The notes beneath the pieces were generated by a model that saw only the letters and a program-made list of their open reading frames with translations, searched no databases and was not told where the DNA came from. DNA of 64,000 bases from positions 16,594-80,593 of the forward strand of contig JADGAN010000019.1 in assembly GCA_015231955.1 (NCBI GenBank), read 5' to 3'. Below, one piece after another: positions 54,343 to 63,541 of the stretch (positions are counted from its first letter, which is position 1; each line of letters starts with the position of its first letter). The stretch is from Oligoflexia bacterium. GTDB lineage: Bacteria; Bdellovibrionota; Bacteriovoracia; Bacteriovoracales; Bacteriovoracaceae. A program made the translations under genes and the position numbers.

Positions 54343-56850
54343 GTGAGCGTGATGAATAGTTCTACAATAAGCTCCATCTGGAAAAATTCTTCTTTGCTCT
54401 TTTTGTCAAGAGTGCTGGGGTTTGCACTGGTAATTCTCATGCAGATGGTTCTAGTGCGACAACTCTGTGTCGAAGAGTATGGGGAGTTTCGAAAAATTTT
54501 AATGTTTCTGTATATGGTCATCACGATCTTTACTTTAGGCATTCATAATAGCGTTGTCTATTTTCTTAAATCTTCACAAGCGAAGGAGAGTCGTGCACTC
54601 TATATCACCAGCTCACTCACTCTTTTTGCCATTATTGGTGTTTCTTTGGCATTAGCACTCTTACTCTTTCATATCAATATAGCAGGGTTTCTCAATATTC
54701 CTTATATTAGTCGTTACCCTTGGCCCTTGGCCCTCTACCTTTTATTCATGTTTTTGTCAGGGATTTTAGAGAAGATCTTCATCAGTGATGAAAAGTATGC
54801 CAATGTCTTTTGGTTAATCTTACTTACAGATATTGCCACTACACTTTTGACTTTAATCCTTTTAGGTTTAGTGCAATCGCTGCAAATGTTGCTATGGTGT
54901 TTTGTTTTGATTGCATTTATTCGCTTTATTTGGTTGATCCTCTATATTTATGACGACTTATTGCTGGATAAAACGGGCCTTTATGCTGCTCTTAAGGCCC
55001 AGCTAATGTATGCCTTGCCGCTAGGTCTTGCCACTTTTTTTGAGATTGGCCGGATGGAGTTGCATAAACTCATTATATCACGCTACCTTCCCGCAGTAAC
55101 TTTTGCGATCTATATTACAGGCTGCTTAAAGGTTCCTTTTGTGGAGGGGGCACTCTTTTCGATTGGTGACGTTTTAAATGTGGATTTTGTAAAATATCAC
55201 TCCCGCGGTGAGCAGTTGCTGATGATCAGCATCTGGAAAAATGTATTGGAAAAATTGATGCTGCTTTTTTTTCCCATGGCGCTCTTCCTTATTCTCTTTG
55301 CAAAAGAGATTTTTCTCTTTTTATATACTTCCAAATTTAATGATAGCGTTGTGGTATTTCAAATTCTGACTCTGGCGCTCTTTTTTAATTTTACCTGCTC
55401 TAATATTTTAATGCGAGTTTTGAATCGCACTAAATGCTATCTTGCTCTGGCATTCATTACCTTTATTTTTAGCATCGCCCTCTTGCTATGGACGGTAAAG
55501 ATTAGCTATATTGCTGTTGCTATTGTTTCTCTTCTTACCAATTTTTTGATGGAGTTATCGATGTTTATACTGGTTACACGAGAGTTAGGTGTCGCTATGA
55601 GTGAACTGTTTAATCGCTGCTTCCTTTTTAAACTAGGATTTTGCTTGTGTTTCGGGGCGCTTTTTAGTAGGGTTCCGATGCTTTTAGTGAATGAAAACTT
55701 GCCACTAATACGCATCCTTCTCGGTGGCAGCTTATTTGCATTCTCTTACCTGTATGCAATCAACTTCTTTGCTTTGATTCCTCAGACGGTGGTTGACAAG
55801 GTAGTTCATGGGATGCAACAGATGATAGGGTGCTTTAAAAAGAGAGGAGCTATGTTGATATCATCACTCTTTGCAAGAGTCTCTCTTTATGTGTTGGCAC
55901 TACTGGGACTCTCCTTGCATTTGAATCTTGCGACAGGTAGTGAAGAGCTGCTGAAAAGCGGAGATAAGCTTGGTCTTCATTTCTATTTCCCTAAAGATAG
56001 TGAATTTACCAAAGGATCGTGGGAGGGATTACCAAGTTACCACGCTTTGATTGTTGATGATAAAGGCGTGATCATTGTTCCCTTGATTGGTGAAGTTAAA
56101 GCGGCGTCACTGGGCGTGAAGAGTGTTGAGAGTAAAATACAAAAGGAGCTCTCGAAACGTTTTAGCAATCCTCCCATCATTACAACTTGGGTTGCGGCAA
56201 GGCAAAAAATTATTCAAATTTATGGTATGGTTCAAAATCCGCAAAAGTGTGTGGTTCGTGATGAGGCCGATTTTGTGGCAGTTCTTGCCAAGGCCGGCGG
56301 TGCGAAGGCGGGTGCCGATCTTGATGCCATTAAAATTTATAGCGAAGGTGGTAAAGAGTTGAGCTTCTCTTATATTCGCTATATGGAGGATCCGTTAAAG
56401 TATCCACTGCCACCACTGAAAAGTTTGGATACTGTTTTTGTTCCTCCCTTAGTAAGTGTGGGGGCGGTGGATACAGAGGTTAGTAAGGCCAATGCACGAA
56501 TTGATCAAAAGAGTATCAATGTTATTGGTGCTGTTAATCACCCAGGTTTTATCTCCTATAGTGAAGAGATGAGTCTTGCTGATATCATTAGTAAAGTTGG
56601 TGGGCTTAGACCCGATTATAAAGATGATCGTTTGGTTATCTATCGTGCCCTCACCTCGCCTCAAGAGAACAGTTATGAGAAAATTGTTTATGATGATATT
56701 TTCAATAATCAAGAGATTCGGCCTATCAAAGGCGATGTTCTCTATTTTCCTTTTAGGCCCCAAGAGACTGCTCTCGATAAAGTAAGCAAAGTGGGAGGCG
56801 TTCTAGGTTTAATTTTAAATGCAATTATCTTGATTATATTGATTCATTAA
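54343..56850 (+). CDS. Wzx flippase fused in frame to a Wza-type SLBB export domain
   Basis: One frame of 835 codons starts at GTG, six bases after AAGGAGGT. Residues 1-490 are a polysaccharide flippase (about 12-14 helices; SLLFLSRVLGFALVILMQMVLVRQL at the start) ending in a basic cytosolic GCFKKRGA. Residues 504 onward look like a separate protein: a signal-like helix (LYVLALLGLSLHLNL), GDKLGLHFYFPKD, VPLIGEVKAASLGVKSVESKIQKELSKRF (poly_export domain), then IQIYGMVQNPQKCVV and INVIGAVNHPGFISYSEEMSLADIISKVGG (SLBB-type). It ends in a hydrophobic LILNAIILIILIH. An ATG at 55852 just behind AGAGGAG could start an independent Wza-like product. No stop codon separates the halves. Confidence 0.85.
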   Translation: MSVMNSSTISSIWKNSSLLFLSRVLGFALVILMQMVLVRQLCVEEYGEFRKILMFLYMVITIFTLGIHNSVVYFLKSSQAKESRALYITSSLTLFAIIGVSLALALLLFHINIAGFLNIPYISRYPWPLALYLLFMFLSGILEKIFISDEKYANVFWLILLTDIATTLLTLILLGLVQSLQMLLWCFVLIAFIRFIWLILYIYDDLLLDKTGLYAALKAQLMYALPLGLATFFEIGRMELHKLIISRYLPAVTFAIYITGCLKVPFVEGALFSIGDVLNVDFVKYHSRGEQLLMISIWKNVLEKLMLLFFPMALFLILFAKEIFLFLYTSKFNDSVVVFQILTLALFFNFTCSNILMRVLNRTKCYLALAFITFIFSIALLLWTVKISYIAVAIVSLLTNFLMELSMFILVTRELGVAMSELFNRCFLFKLGFCLCFGALFSRVPMLLVNENLPLIRILLGGSLFAFSYLYAINFFALIPQTVVDKVVHGMQQMIGCFKKRGAMLISSLFARVSLYVLALLGLSLHLNLATGSEELLKSGDKLGLHFYFPKDSEFTKGSWEGLPSYHALIVDDKGVIIVPLIGEVKAASLGVKSVESKIQKELSKRFSNPPIITTWVAARQKIIQIYGMVQNPQKCVVRDEADFVAVLAKAGGAKAGADLDAIKIYSEGGKELSFSYIRYMEDPLKYPLPPLKSLDTVFVPPLVSVGAVDTEVSKANARIDQKSINVIGAVNHPGFISYSEEMSLADIISKVGGLRPDYKDDRLVIYRALTSPQENSYEKIVYDDIFNNQEIRPIKGDVLYFPFRPQETALDKVSKVGGVLGLILNAIILIILIH
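55843..55854 (+). promoter_or_regulatory. Candidate internal ribosome site and start for the Wza-like half
   Basis: AGAGGAG at 55843-55849 is followed after two bases by ATG at 55852 (and after five by TTG at 55855), in frame with the long ORF. The start would begin with the hydrophobic signal-like helix. Spacing to the ATG is short, so its use is uncertain. Confidence 0.4.
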
Positions 56851-56869
56851 AGAGAAGGAGTGGTTGCAG

Positions 56870-57796
56870 ATGGCCTCATTACCAAAGCTCATTGGGAAAC
56901 GCTTGGGAGGACGACGAGGGAGACACTTGCTGTTAGCAAGCGCACTGGGGATGGTTATCGCCGCTACTCTTTATATCGTCGCAGAGAAGCGCTACTCTTT
57001 TGAGTCCATAATTTTAATTAAGCGCCCCTTCATCCGCCAAGTGCTCTTTCCTACCGAAGACTCTTCTAACTCCTCGGTGTGGTCACGAGAGGGTTACTAT
57101 TTTTTAAATAGTGTTTTGAGTGACGATTTTTTGCAAGAGCTGCTATTGCGCTATCAACCGCTAAAGAGTGATCTCTACGCTTTCTACCCGCAAATGAAGG
57201 GTGAACTCAGCGATGATGAGATTAAATATTACCTGCAAAAGCGGTTTAAAGAGTGTTTTAAAATTCAATTTTTAGGCACGGACTCTGGTAGCTTTTATGT
57301 GCGTTTTCAAACCCCACATCAAGCGATAGGCAAGAGTCTCCTCTTGGATATCATCAAGCGCTTTGAATTTTTGGCCACCGAAGAGCAGATGAACTCACTG
57401 CAAACCTCCATCAAGTTGATGGAACAACTTTTAGAGCGCAAGCGTAAGCAGAAGCAGAGTATGCTGTTACAGCATGCGGCCAATGCTTTAACTCCAGAGG
57501 GTGTGGTTTTGCGAGGTGAATTGCAAAAGAGTTATGAGAATGAGGTGGCAGAGATTGTAAAAAACAAGACTAACCTCTCTTTGCTCTTAGAATTGATCAA
57601 AGTGGATGATAGTTATAAGGTAAAGGTGATTAAAGCGCCCTTTACTCCGCCCTATCCCACTTTTCCTACGAAAACTCAAACAGTCGCACTAGGACTACTC
57701 TTGGGGGTGCTATTTTATTTAGCAAATATTTTTCGCCAACAATTGCAGCAACAATTGCAGCAACAATTGCAAAATGCAAAAGATGATAACTTATGA
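56870..57796 (+). CDS. Wzz-like polysaccharide chain-length determinant
   Basis: A start at 56870, nine bases after AAGGAG, gives 308 residues. The layout is a polysaccharide co-polymerase: first helix LLLASALGMVIAATLYIVA (near residues 20-38), a large helical periplasmic part, then a proline-rich APFTPPYPTFPTKTQ before the second helix TVALGLLLGVLFYLANIF. No tyrosine-kinase domain follows. It sets chain length with the Wzy polymerase and contacts the Wza exporter. The cytosolic tail is a QQLQ repeat from three 12-base units (57738-57773). It overlaps the next gene by ATGA. Confidence 0.85.
   Translation: MASLPKLIGKRLGGRRGRHLLLASALGMVIAATLYIVAEKRYSFESIILIKRPFIRQVLFPTEDSSNSSVWSREGYYFLNSVLSDDFLQELLLRYQPLKSDLYAFYPQMKGELSDDEIKYYLQKRFKECFKIQFLGTDSGSFYVRFQTPHQAIGKSLLLDIIKRFEFLATEEQMNSLQTSIKLMEQLLERKRKQKQSMLLQHAANALTPEGVVLRGELQKSYENEVAEIVKNKTNLSLLLELIKVDDSYKVKVIKAPFTPPYPTFPTKTQTVALGLLLGVLFYLANIFRQQLQQQLQQQLQNAKDDNL
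57738..57773 (+). repeat. Three 12-bp CAACAATTGCAG units in the Wzz tail
   Basis: Three near-perfect tandem units encode QQLQ repeats at the C-terminal cytosolic tail. Length change stays in frame. Confidence 0.8.
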
Positions 57797-58737
57797 GCAA
57801 GAGTAAAAATCAAGAAGCGATCTTTTTTTCCATCATTATTCCCTGCTATAACTCGCAAAAGAGTATCATCGGTACTTTGGAAAGTTGTTTAAAGCAAAGT
57901 TTTCCGGAAAAATTTTTTGAAGTAATCGTGGTTAATGATGGATCTACTGATGCTAGTGAACAGCTGCTCTTGTCGTGGATTGCGAAGAACAAGTGTGAGC
58001 ACTTTTTTTACTATTACCAGAGAAACGCTGGCCCTAGTCGAGCAAGAAACTTGGGAATACAGCTTGCACGAGGAAAATTTGTTGCCTTCTTAGATGCTGA
58101 TGACCATTTTCATCCCGATAAACTGCAGTTGATTTATAACTTTTATAAGCGTTACCCCCAAATTGGGATCTATGCTCACAATGCTATTGATGGGGCCTAT
58201 ATTTTGTATGCTCCTTTTACCTCCGCGCTGCTTCTATCCCCGCAAGAGATGTTACCATTATTATTAGAGCGAAACATTTTGGCAACCTCAACCATGGTCA
58301 TTCGCAAAGAGCTCTTACACCCGACAACTGCATTTAACGAGAAGTATCGCCATTGTGAAGATTATGAGTTGTGGTTTAAACTTTGCAAAGAGCACTCGTT
58401 ACTCATTTTACCCCATGTTTTGACTTATGCTAACTCCACTAGTGAAGGATTATCGGGTAATGAAATTGCGATGTACAAACGGGCGAAGGCCTTGGTTTTT
58501 GCACACAGTGATCTGGTGGTTGATGCCAAACTAAGACGGCGTATTCTATGGAGGGCGGTAAGAGAGCACTTAAAGATGGTGCTCGGTTACCGCCGTAGGA
58601 GGCATGATTGGCTTAAACGCGATAATGTTTTTTACCTTATAGAGTACTTTTGGCTTACCATAGTGACGAAAATCTTTCCCTTAAAGCGCAAAAGAGAGTA
58701 CCAGCACCTCTTTTATCAAGGGTTGCAAAATCGATGA
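57793..58737 (+). CDS. Glycosyltransferase family 2
   Basis: The 314-residue GT-A enzyme shows FSIIIPCYNSQKSIIGTLESCLKQSF (near residues 12-37), VIVVNDGSTDASEQLL, NAGPSRARNLGIQLARGKFVAFLDADDHFHPDKL with the DAD metal motif, and HCEDYELWFKL. It starts within the stop of wzz (ATGA), and its own stop overlaps the start of the next gene, so the three are one operon. Its helical, basic C-terminus fits membrane association. It probably adds a sugar to the lipid-linked repeat; the sugar is unknown. Confidence 0.93.
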   Translation: MSKSKNQEAIFFSIIIPCYNSQKSIIGTLESCLKQSFPEKFFEVIVVNDGSTDASEQLLLSWIAKNKCEHFFYYYQRNAGPSRARNLGIQLARGKFVAFLDADDHFHPDKLQLIYNFYKRYPQIGIYAHNAIDGAYILYAPFTSALLLSPQEMLPLLLERNILATSTMVIRKELLHPTTAFNEKYRHCEDYELWFKLCKEHSLLILPHVLTYANSTSEGLSGNEIAMYKRAKALVFAHSDLVVDAKLRRRILWRAVREHLKMVLGYRRRRHDWLKRDNVFYLIEYFWLTIVTKIFPLKRKREYQHLFYQGLQNR

Positions 58738-59930
58738 GGGAGCTCTGCTTTTCTCCCATGCTCTATTTTATAATTGTGCATTTTTTGCTTTTAACAAGAG
58801 TGCATGAACTCATCCCTCTTCTCTCCTTGCTTTCGCTGGTGAAGGTGGGATATCTTGCCTTCTTTCTAAGCTATGGCGTGGAGATGCTTGTTTGCCAGAA
58901 ACAAAAGAGGAGTAAGGAGAGTAACTTCTTATCTCTTTTACTGATTATGCTACTGGGATACGTTGCATGCCAGTTAAACTTTTTAAGGCATACGGAAGAG
59001 CTGCTTAAGAGGTACCTCTTTTTTATGGTTACCCTATTTTCGATTGTGGCAATCATCAATCGTAACAATAGTAGCAAAGATGTTATGGCCTTGCTTATCG
59101 CAACCATTTTTGCTTCCCTGGTTACAGGAGTGCAGTTTTTATTGGTGTTTATGACAACAGTATCAAAAGCGATCGATCGACCTAAACTGGAAACCGCTAA
59201 TGGAGACCCTAACCTTGGGGGATGGATCATTGGGTCTTCAATTCCCTTATGCCTCTATCTGATGCAAAGGTGTCGCTCCAAGGTTGCAAAGCTCGTTTGG
59301 TTATTAGCTTTACTCTTCCTTATACTCTCCTTATTGATCACCTTTTCCCGTTCAGCATTTTTAGTGATGGTGCTATCGCTTTTGTTAAGTTCACTTTTTA
59401 CTAAGAAGAGTGCTCTCTTGGCATGTTTGCTGGTTACCGCTGCCGTGGCCTTGGTGGTGGTTAATCCTACCAACTCTGAACGCGTCGACTTTTTAAATAT
59501 CTTTAAAGAGAGGACAGTGGTGGTTTTGGATCAGGCCTATAATTTTCGAGTGCAAAGTATTGCTACCGGCATGGAGTTTATAGCGGAGTTTCCGCTCTTT
59601 GGCGTAGGATATGAGCAATCGGCCTATCTCATGAATCGCTATGTAGGCATGGGTCCTACCATCCATAAAGACTCCTATGCTATCCACAATGGAGTGGTCG
59701 TCGCTTTTGCAGAACTTGGGATCATCGGTGGGATGTTCTACTTGATTCCTTTTGTGATGGTTGTTGCCTGGAGTGTTTGCAGAAAACAAAGTTTGCTGAT
59801 GGCCACCTTGCTTTTCTCTGTTCTAATGCAGATGACAGTGCCGATGGCCTACTCCTATGTGAGCTATTTTGCCTTGGTTCTAGGAGCTATTTTGCTCCCC
59901 GACCACTTAAAATTGCAGGAAAAGTTTTGA
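58734..59930 (+). CDS. O-antigen ligase/Wzy-type polymerase
   Basis: The ATG at 58734 overlaps the stop of the preceding gene as ATGA and gives 398 residues; a longer frame would lie inside that gene. It has about ten helices with the large periplasmic loop of the Wzy/WaaL family (NIFKERTVVVLDQAYNFRVQSIATGMEFIAEFPLFGVGYEQSAYLMNRYVG, then HNGVVVAFAELGIIGGMFY). ITFSRSAFLVMVLS near residue 200 is also typical. It polymerises repeat units on the periplasmic face. Its 3' end overlaps that of the convergent sugar transferase gene by 44 bases. Confidence 0.87.
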   Translation: MRELCFSPMLYFIIVHFLLLTRVHELIPLLSLLSLVKVGYLAFFLSYGVEMLVCQKQKRSKESNFLSLLLIMLLGYVACQLNFLRHTEELLKRYLFFMVTLFSIVAIINRNNSSKDVMALLIATIFASLVTGVQFLLVFMTTVSKAIDRPKLETANGDPNLGGWIIGSSIPLCLYLMQRCRSKVAKLVWLLALLFLILSLLITFSRSAFLVMVLSLLLSSLFTKKSALLACLLVTAAVALVVVNPTNSERVDFLNIFKERTVVVLDQAYNFRVQSIATGMEFIAEFPLFGVGYEQSAYLMNRYVGMGPTIHKDSYAIHNGVVVAFAELGIIGGMFYLIPFVMVVAWSVCRKQSLLMATLLFSVLMQMTVPMAYSYVSYFALVLGAILLPDHLKLQEKF

Positions 59931-61002
59931 CAAAAAGTTGTAGATCAAAAGGGAGTGAGTAGTTATCGATGTAGAAGACGTCGAGGTCCATCCAATCATC
60001 GTAACGATCAATTTGACTGCGACCACTCACTTGCCAAATGCAGGTGAGCCCCGGTTTTACGGCATGCCTTTTGTGTTGGTAGGGTTGCAATTTTTTGATC
60101 TCAGAAATCACAATTGGCCTTGGACCAACAATGGTCATCTCTCCACGTAAGATATTTAAAAATTGAGGGAGTTCATCTATGGAGGTCTTGCGAATGAATT
60201 TTCCAATTTTGGTGATGCGAGGATCGTTGGAGAGTTTGAAGCCGTTTCCCTTCATCTCATTTAGTGCCATCAAGCGTGCCTGCATCTCATCGGCATGCAA
60301 TACCATGGAGCGGAACTTATACATGCGAAAAGGTTTTCCGCGTAATCCCCCTCGGTATTGGAAATAAAAGGCAGGTCCCTTAGAGGTGATTCTCACCAGA
60401 AGATAGATCAGCAGGAAGAGTGGTGATAAGAGTATAAGAGCTGCTAGCGATAAAATAATATCAAGAGCACGTTTAATAAAAAGCTCCAATTGGCCACGAT
60501 TAGCAAAATTAAGCAGGTGCATGTTTAAAATAATGCGACTTTTTTTAATAAAGGGGGGCAACATACTTGGCGTGCTTTCTCTGATGTAAACTAAGCTGAC
60601 TTTGATTCCTATTTTTTTTGCGGCATTGAGGATGAGATCGAGATCTTTACTGCTAATTCTCGGATTAATGTAGTTATTGTACTCCATCTCTCCTGGAATA
60701 AGAATTTCATCGATATAGTAGTCGATAAGAATTTTTTCTAGCGATTCATAACTAGAGTACTCTTTGTTGCCTGGTAAGTTCCCTTTGGTGATAAAACCGA
60801 TAAAGAGTTTTTTTTGCTGTGGCCAATTGGCCTTTAGTTCGTGCAAAACAGTTTTAGCGTTATGATCATCGCCAACGATCACCATGTTTTTTAAGTGGAG
60901 TTTAGAAATTTGTGATTCAAATAAGGGATCGGTTTTCTTCGTTAGCCTATACACAGAGGATGCAGTGAGTATTTTTGCCTTAAACACTTTAACTGTTTTC
61001 AT
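59887..61002 (-). CDS. Phosphoglycosyl transferase (WbaP/PglC-type initiating enzyme)
   Basis: The 371-residue protein ends in the bacterial sugar transferase domain: FIKRALDIILSLAALILLSPLFLLIYLLVRITSKGPAFYFQYRGGLRGKPFRMYKFRSMV, then KIGKFIRKTSIDELPQFLNILRGEMTIVGPRP with the catalytic Asp-Glu pair, and KPGLTCIWQVSGRSQ. It puts the first sugar-1-phosphate on undecaprenyl phosphate. The first 160 residues form a Rossmann-like region (NMVIVGDDHNAKTVLHELK) but lack the four N-terminal helices of WbaP, so this is a shortened form. AAGGTGG precedes the ATG. It is the likely start of polysaccharide assembly. Confidence 0.9.
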   Translation of the reverse strand: MKTVKVFKAKILTASSVYRLTKKTDPLFESQISKLHLKNMVIVGDDHNAKTVLHELKANWPQQKKLFIGFITKGNLPGNKEYSSYESLEKILIDYYIDEILIPGEMEYNNYINPRISSKDLDLILNAAKKIGIKVSLVYIRESTPSMLPPFIKKSRIILNMHLLNFANRGQLELFIKRALDIILSLAALILLSPLFLLIYLLVRITSKGPAFYFQYRGGLRGKPFRMYKFRSMVLHADEMQARLMALNEMKGNGFKLSNDPRITKIGKFIRKTSIDELPQFLNILRGEMTIVGPRPIVISEIKKLQPYQHKRHAVKPGLTCIWQVSGRSQIDRYDDWMDLDVFYIDNYSLPFDLQLFVKTFPAILSGRGAK

Positions 61003-61032
61003 AACAAAACCACCTTTTTTATAGCATCATAT

Positions 61033-62277
61033 TTAGGAGATGCGTAAGTTTTGTTCATGCTCACTTTTGAGTAGAGCATAATTCCAAGAGATCATTCGTC
61101 CAGTGAAGGGGTATTTTAGAATGGCCCAGAAAATAGCAGCGTTACACAAGGTGAAGTAGTAGGGGCGATAAAAAAATTTTCCTCCAATCAACTTTAAGTG
61201 TCGTTTATTAATAAAGTGGCCAAGGAGGAGGCCCAAGAGACCCAAGAGGGCCAATAGGTAGAAGAGGTGCTGAAGAAAAAAGATCACTACGATCGTGAGG
61301 GGTGGGTGTTCAACTTTAAAAAAGCACAGCACAGAGGTGGTGTAAGCAATGAGCAATAAAAGTGGAGAGCAGAGCCGTAAGAGTTTGTGCGTAGTAAGTT
61401 TGATCGCGGTGATTCTTCTTCCTGCGTGAGTGGGAAGCAACAAAAAAGGATGATCCATGAGGCATTGAATGTTTCCTGTGGCAATACGAACACGTTTGAA
61501 AAATTCTGCACTCTCCGTGGTACGATTTTTTTCATAGACGAAGGCCTTTTCGGCATAGGCCACACTATAACCTTGCTCTAAGATCTGGCAAGGAATGTAG
61601 AGATCATCATTAATGATACGTTTCTCTTTTGCAATGAAAAGATTTTTGCGAAAAGCATAGAGTGCCCCTTGCACAACAATAAGCGAACCAGACTCATGCT
61701 CCAATTTTTTCAAGCTGTTTTCATAGCAAAAGTAGTCGCTTTCTGCTTGGGTAATGCTGTTTTCCATTTTATGCAAAGGAATCTTGTAGTGAGAACTTGC
61801 GGCGCCAACTTTAGGATTTAAAAAACATTTTCCTATCTCTTCTAAGGCAAACTGATCTAAAATAGAGGAACAATCTGCGACTGCGACAATCTCATGTTGG
61901 GCCAGCGCAACTCCCTTGCAAATAGCACGATACTTGCCACCATTTTTTCCCATAGAGATAATTTTAAAAGCAGTTGGATAGTGTTGCGATAGTTGCTGTA
62001 ATAGAGCAAGTGAGGAGTCGTTGGATCCATCGTCAATAAAAAGAATTTCAAATTGATGGTTAGTGTAATGAAGTGTTAGAGTATTGATCACTTTTTCAAC
62101 GACCACACTCTCTTCATTATAGAGTGGGATAATCAAGGTCATGGAAGGCAATGGGGCCTTGACACTTTTTTGTGGTTGTTTGTGAAATCGCTTCAGGAGA
62201 GAGAGAAGAGGTGTGTAACCAATGTAGGTATATATTAATAAGAGGAGAGAGAGGAGGAGGAAAGAGTAAGAGTACAT
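61033..62277 (-). CDS. Membrane glycosyltransferase family 2 (NodC/BcsA-like)
   Basis: The 414-residue protein has an N-terminal helix (residues 2-20) and a GT2 domain: MTLIIPLYNEESVVVEKVINTL, FEILFIDDGSNDSSLALLQQLS, NGGKYRAICKGVALAQHEIVAVADCSSILD, GSLIVVQGALYAFRKNLF, DDLYIPCQILEQGYSVAYAEKAFVYEK and FKRVRIATGNIQCLMDH (a QxxRW-like variant). Several C-terminal helices follow. Such processive-type enzymes polymerise or transfer sugars at the membrane. GGAGA precedes the ATG, and the gene lies 30 bases upstream of the phosphoglycosyl transferase gene. Confidence 0.88.
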   Translation of the reverse strand: MYSYSFLLLSLLLLIYTYIGYTPLLSLLKRFHKQPQKSVKAPLPSMTLIIPLYNEESVVVEKVINTLTLHYTNHQFEILFIDDGSNDSSLALLQQLSQHYPTAFKIISMGKNGGKYRAICKGVALAQHEIVAVADCSSILDQFALEEIGKCFLNPKVGAASSHYKIPLHKMENSITQAESDYFCYENSLKKLEHESGSLIVVQGALYAFRKNLFIAKEKRIINDDLYIPCQILEQGYSVAYAEKAFVYEKNRTTESAEFFKRVRIATGNIQCLMDHPFLLLPTHAGRRITAIKLTTHKLLRLCSPLLLLIAYTTSVLCFFKVEHPPLTIVVIFFLQHLFYLLALLGLLGLLLGHFINKRHLKLIGGKFFYRPYYFTLCNAAIFWAILKYPFTGRMISWNYALLKSEHEQNLRIS

Positions 62278-62419
62278 TTTATTTTCTCCTAATCCTTAAA
62301 CCAAAGGAGTTCAATATAAAGGAAAAAATATTTTTTAGCTAATATTTTTTTTTGATTATCTTTGACAATCTCATGCTGAAAGATTAAATCTTCAACCCTA
62401 CGATCGCTGGAGAAAAATT

Positions 62420-63541
62420 ATGTATTCAGTGCAGATAGTTAGATGTTTGAACGATGCCTTTAGCTTGAAAGAAGTTTGGGATAAACTTATCTTAGAGCAA
62501 CAATCACTCCTCTTCCCTTTTGTTGTCTATGAAGAGTATTGTAAGATTAACCACCTTGAAAATTCTTTAGTGATATTTGTTGTGTTTCAAGCAAGGGTAG
62601 ATGTGGTGGCCATTTTTCCTTTCTATACTCAAAACAAGATGATTCATGCACTCTTTGGAGACCACTTTTATGAGTTTGATCTTTTGCTGGCCAAAACAAT
62701 CAAGGACGATGACCATGCAACCATTTTCAAAATGCTGGCCCTCTCTCTACTTAAGGAGCGACAGATCGATTTTGTACAAGTGGTATTAAAAAATATCTCC
62801 AGCAGCTCTTATGCGCAAATTTTTTTCAACTACTGCCAAAAAGCGTTCCCACATCTACTGCATCATAATTATGCTGTGGATATTTACTGGATAGCGACTG
62901 GGAATTTTGAGTTCTATTGGGAAGGTGTCTCTAAAAATCTAAAGAAAAATATGCGTAAAGCTACTAGAGAATTGCAAAAGCATTACTCTATTGAGTATCG
63001 CAGTTATAAAGGTGGGGCGATTACGGAGGAGTTGCGGGAGCGCTTTTACCAAATTGAGAGTGATAATTGGAAGGGATCCGAAGGGTATTCGATTAAGACG
63101 CAATCAGCACTGGTGAGATTTTATAATAAGCTTATTCCAAATATGCAGGCCGCGGAGCTGTTTTTCTTGGTGATCAAAGCAAAAGGTAGTGATAGTGAGA
63201 GTGAAAGTGAAATGTCCATTGCAGCGCTTTTGGTTTTTCATCATCAGCACACCGTCTATTATTGGAAATCTGGGTATCGGCAACACTTTGCAAGTTACTC
63301 CCCTTCACACCTTTTATTAGGCCATGCGATATCTATGCATTTTCAAAATCCCACGATCGAAAAAATAAATTTGATTGCTTCAGGCCAATCTTATATAAAA
63401 AGTTGGAATGTCGAAGTTGCTTACTTGAATACAGTGGCAATATATTCAGGGAGTTTTATTGGCCACTTGCTCTATCTTAAAAAAAAATCAAAAAATATGA
63501 TCAAATGGGTGCTATTAATGATTAAAGGAGAAAGAGGATGA
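62420..63541 (+). CDS. FemAB/BioF2-like GNAT acyltransferase
   Basis: The 373-residue protein fits the Acetyltransf_6 (CelD/BioF2-like) group. WEGVSKNLKKNMRKATRELQKHYSIEYRSYKGG (near residues 167-199) corresponds to the SKxRxxLRxxxRxL element. The acyltransferase fold then shows FFLVIKAKG, MSIAALLVFHHQHTVYYWKSGYRQHFASYSPSHLLLGHAI. Such proteins are common in exopolysaccharide clusters and may acylate sugars. SDSESESEM (near residues 258-266) is a short hexamer-derived repeat. GGAGA precedes the ATG. Its TGA overlaps the start of the next gene as ATGA. Confidence 0.82.
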   Translation: MYSVQIVRCLNDAFSLKEVWDKLILEQQSLLFPFVVYEEYCKINHLENSLVIFVVFQARVDVVAIFPFYTQNKMIHALFGDHFYEFDLLLAKTIKDDDHATIFKMLALSLLKERQIDFVQVVLKNISSSSYAQIFFNYCQKAFPHLLHHNYAVDIYWIATGNFEFYWEGVSKNLKKNMRKATRELQKHYSIEYRSYKGGAITEELRERFYQIESDNWKGSEGYSIKTQSALVRFYNKLIPNMQAAELFFLVIKAKGSDSESESEMSIAALLVFHHQHTVYYWKSGYRQHFASYSPSHLLLGHAISMHFQNPTIEKINLIASGQSYIKSWNVEVAYLNTVAIYSGSFIGHLLYLKKKSKNMIKWVLLMIKGERG

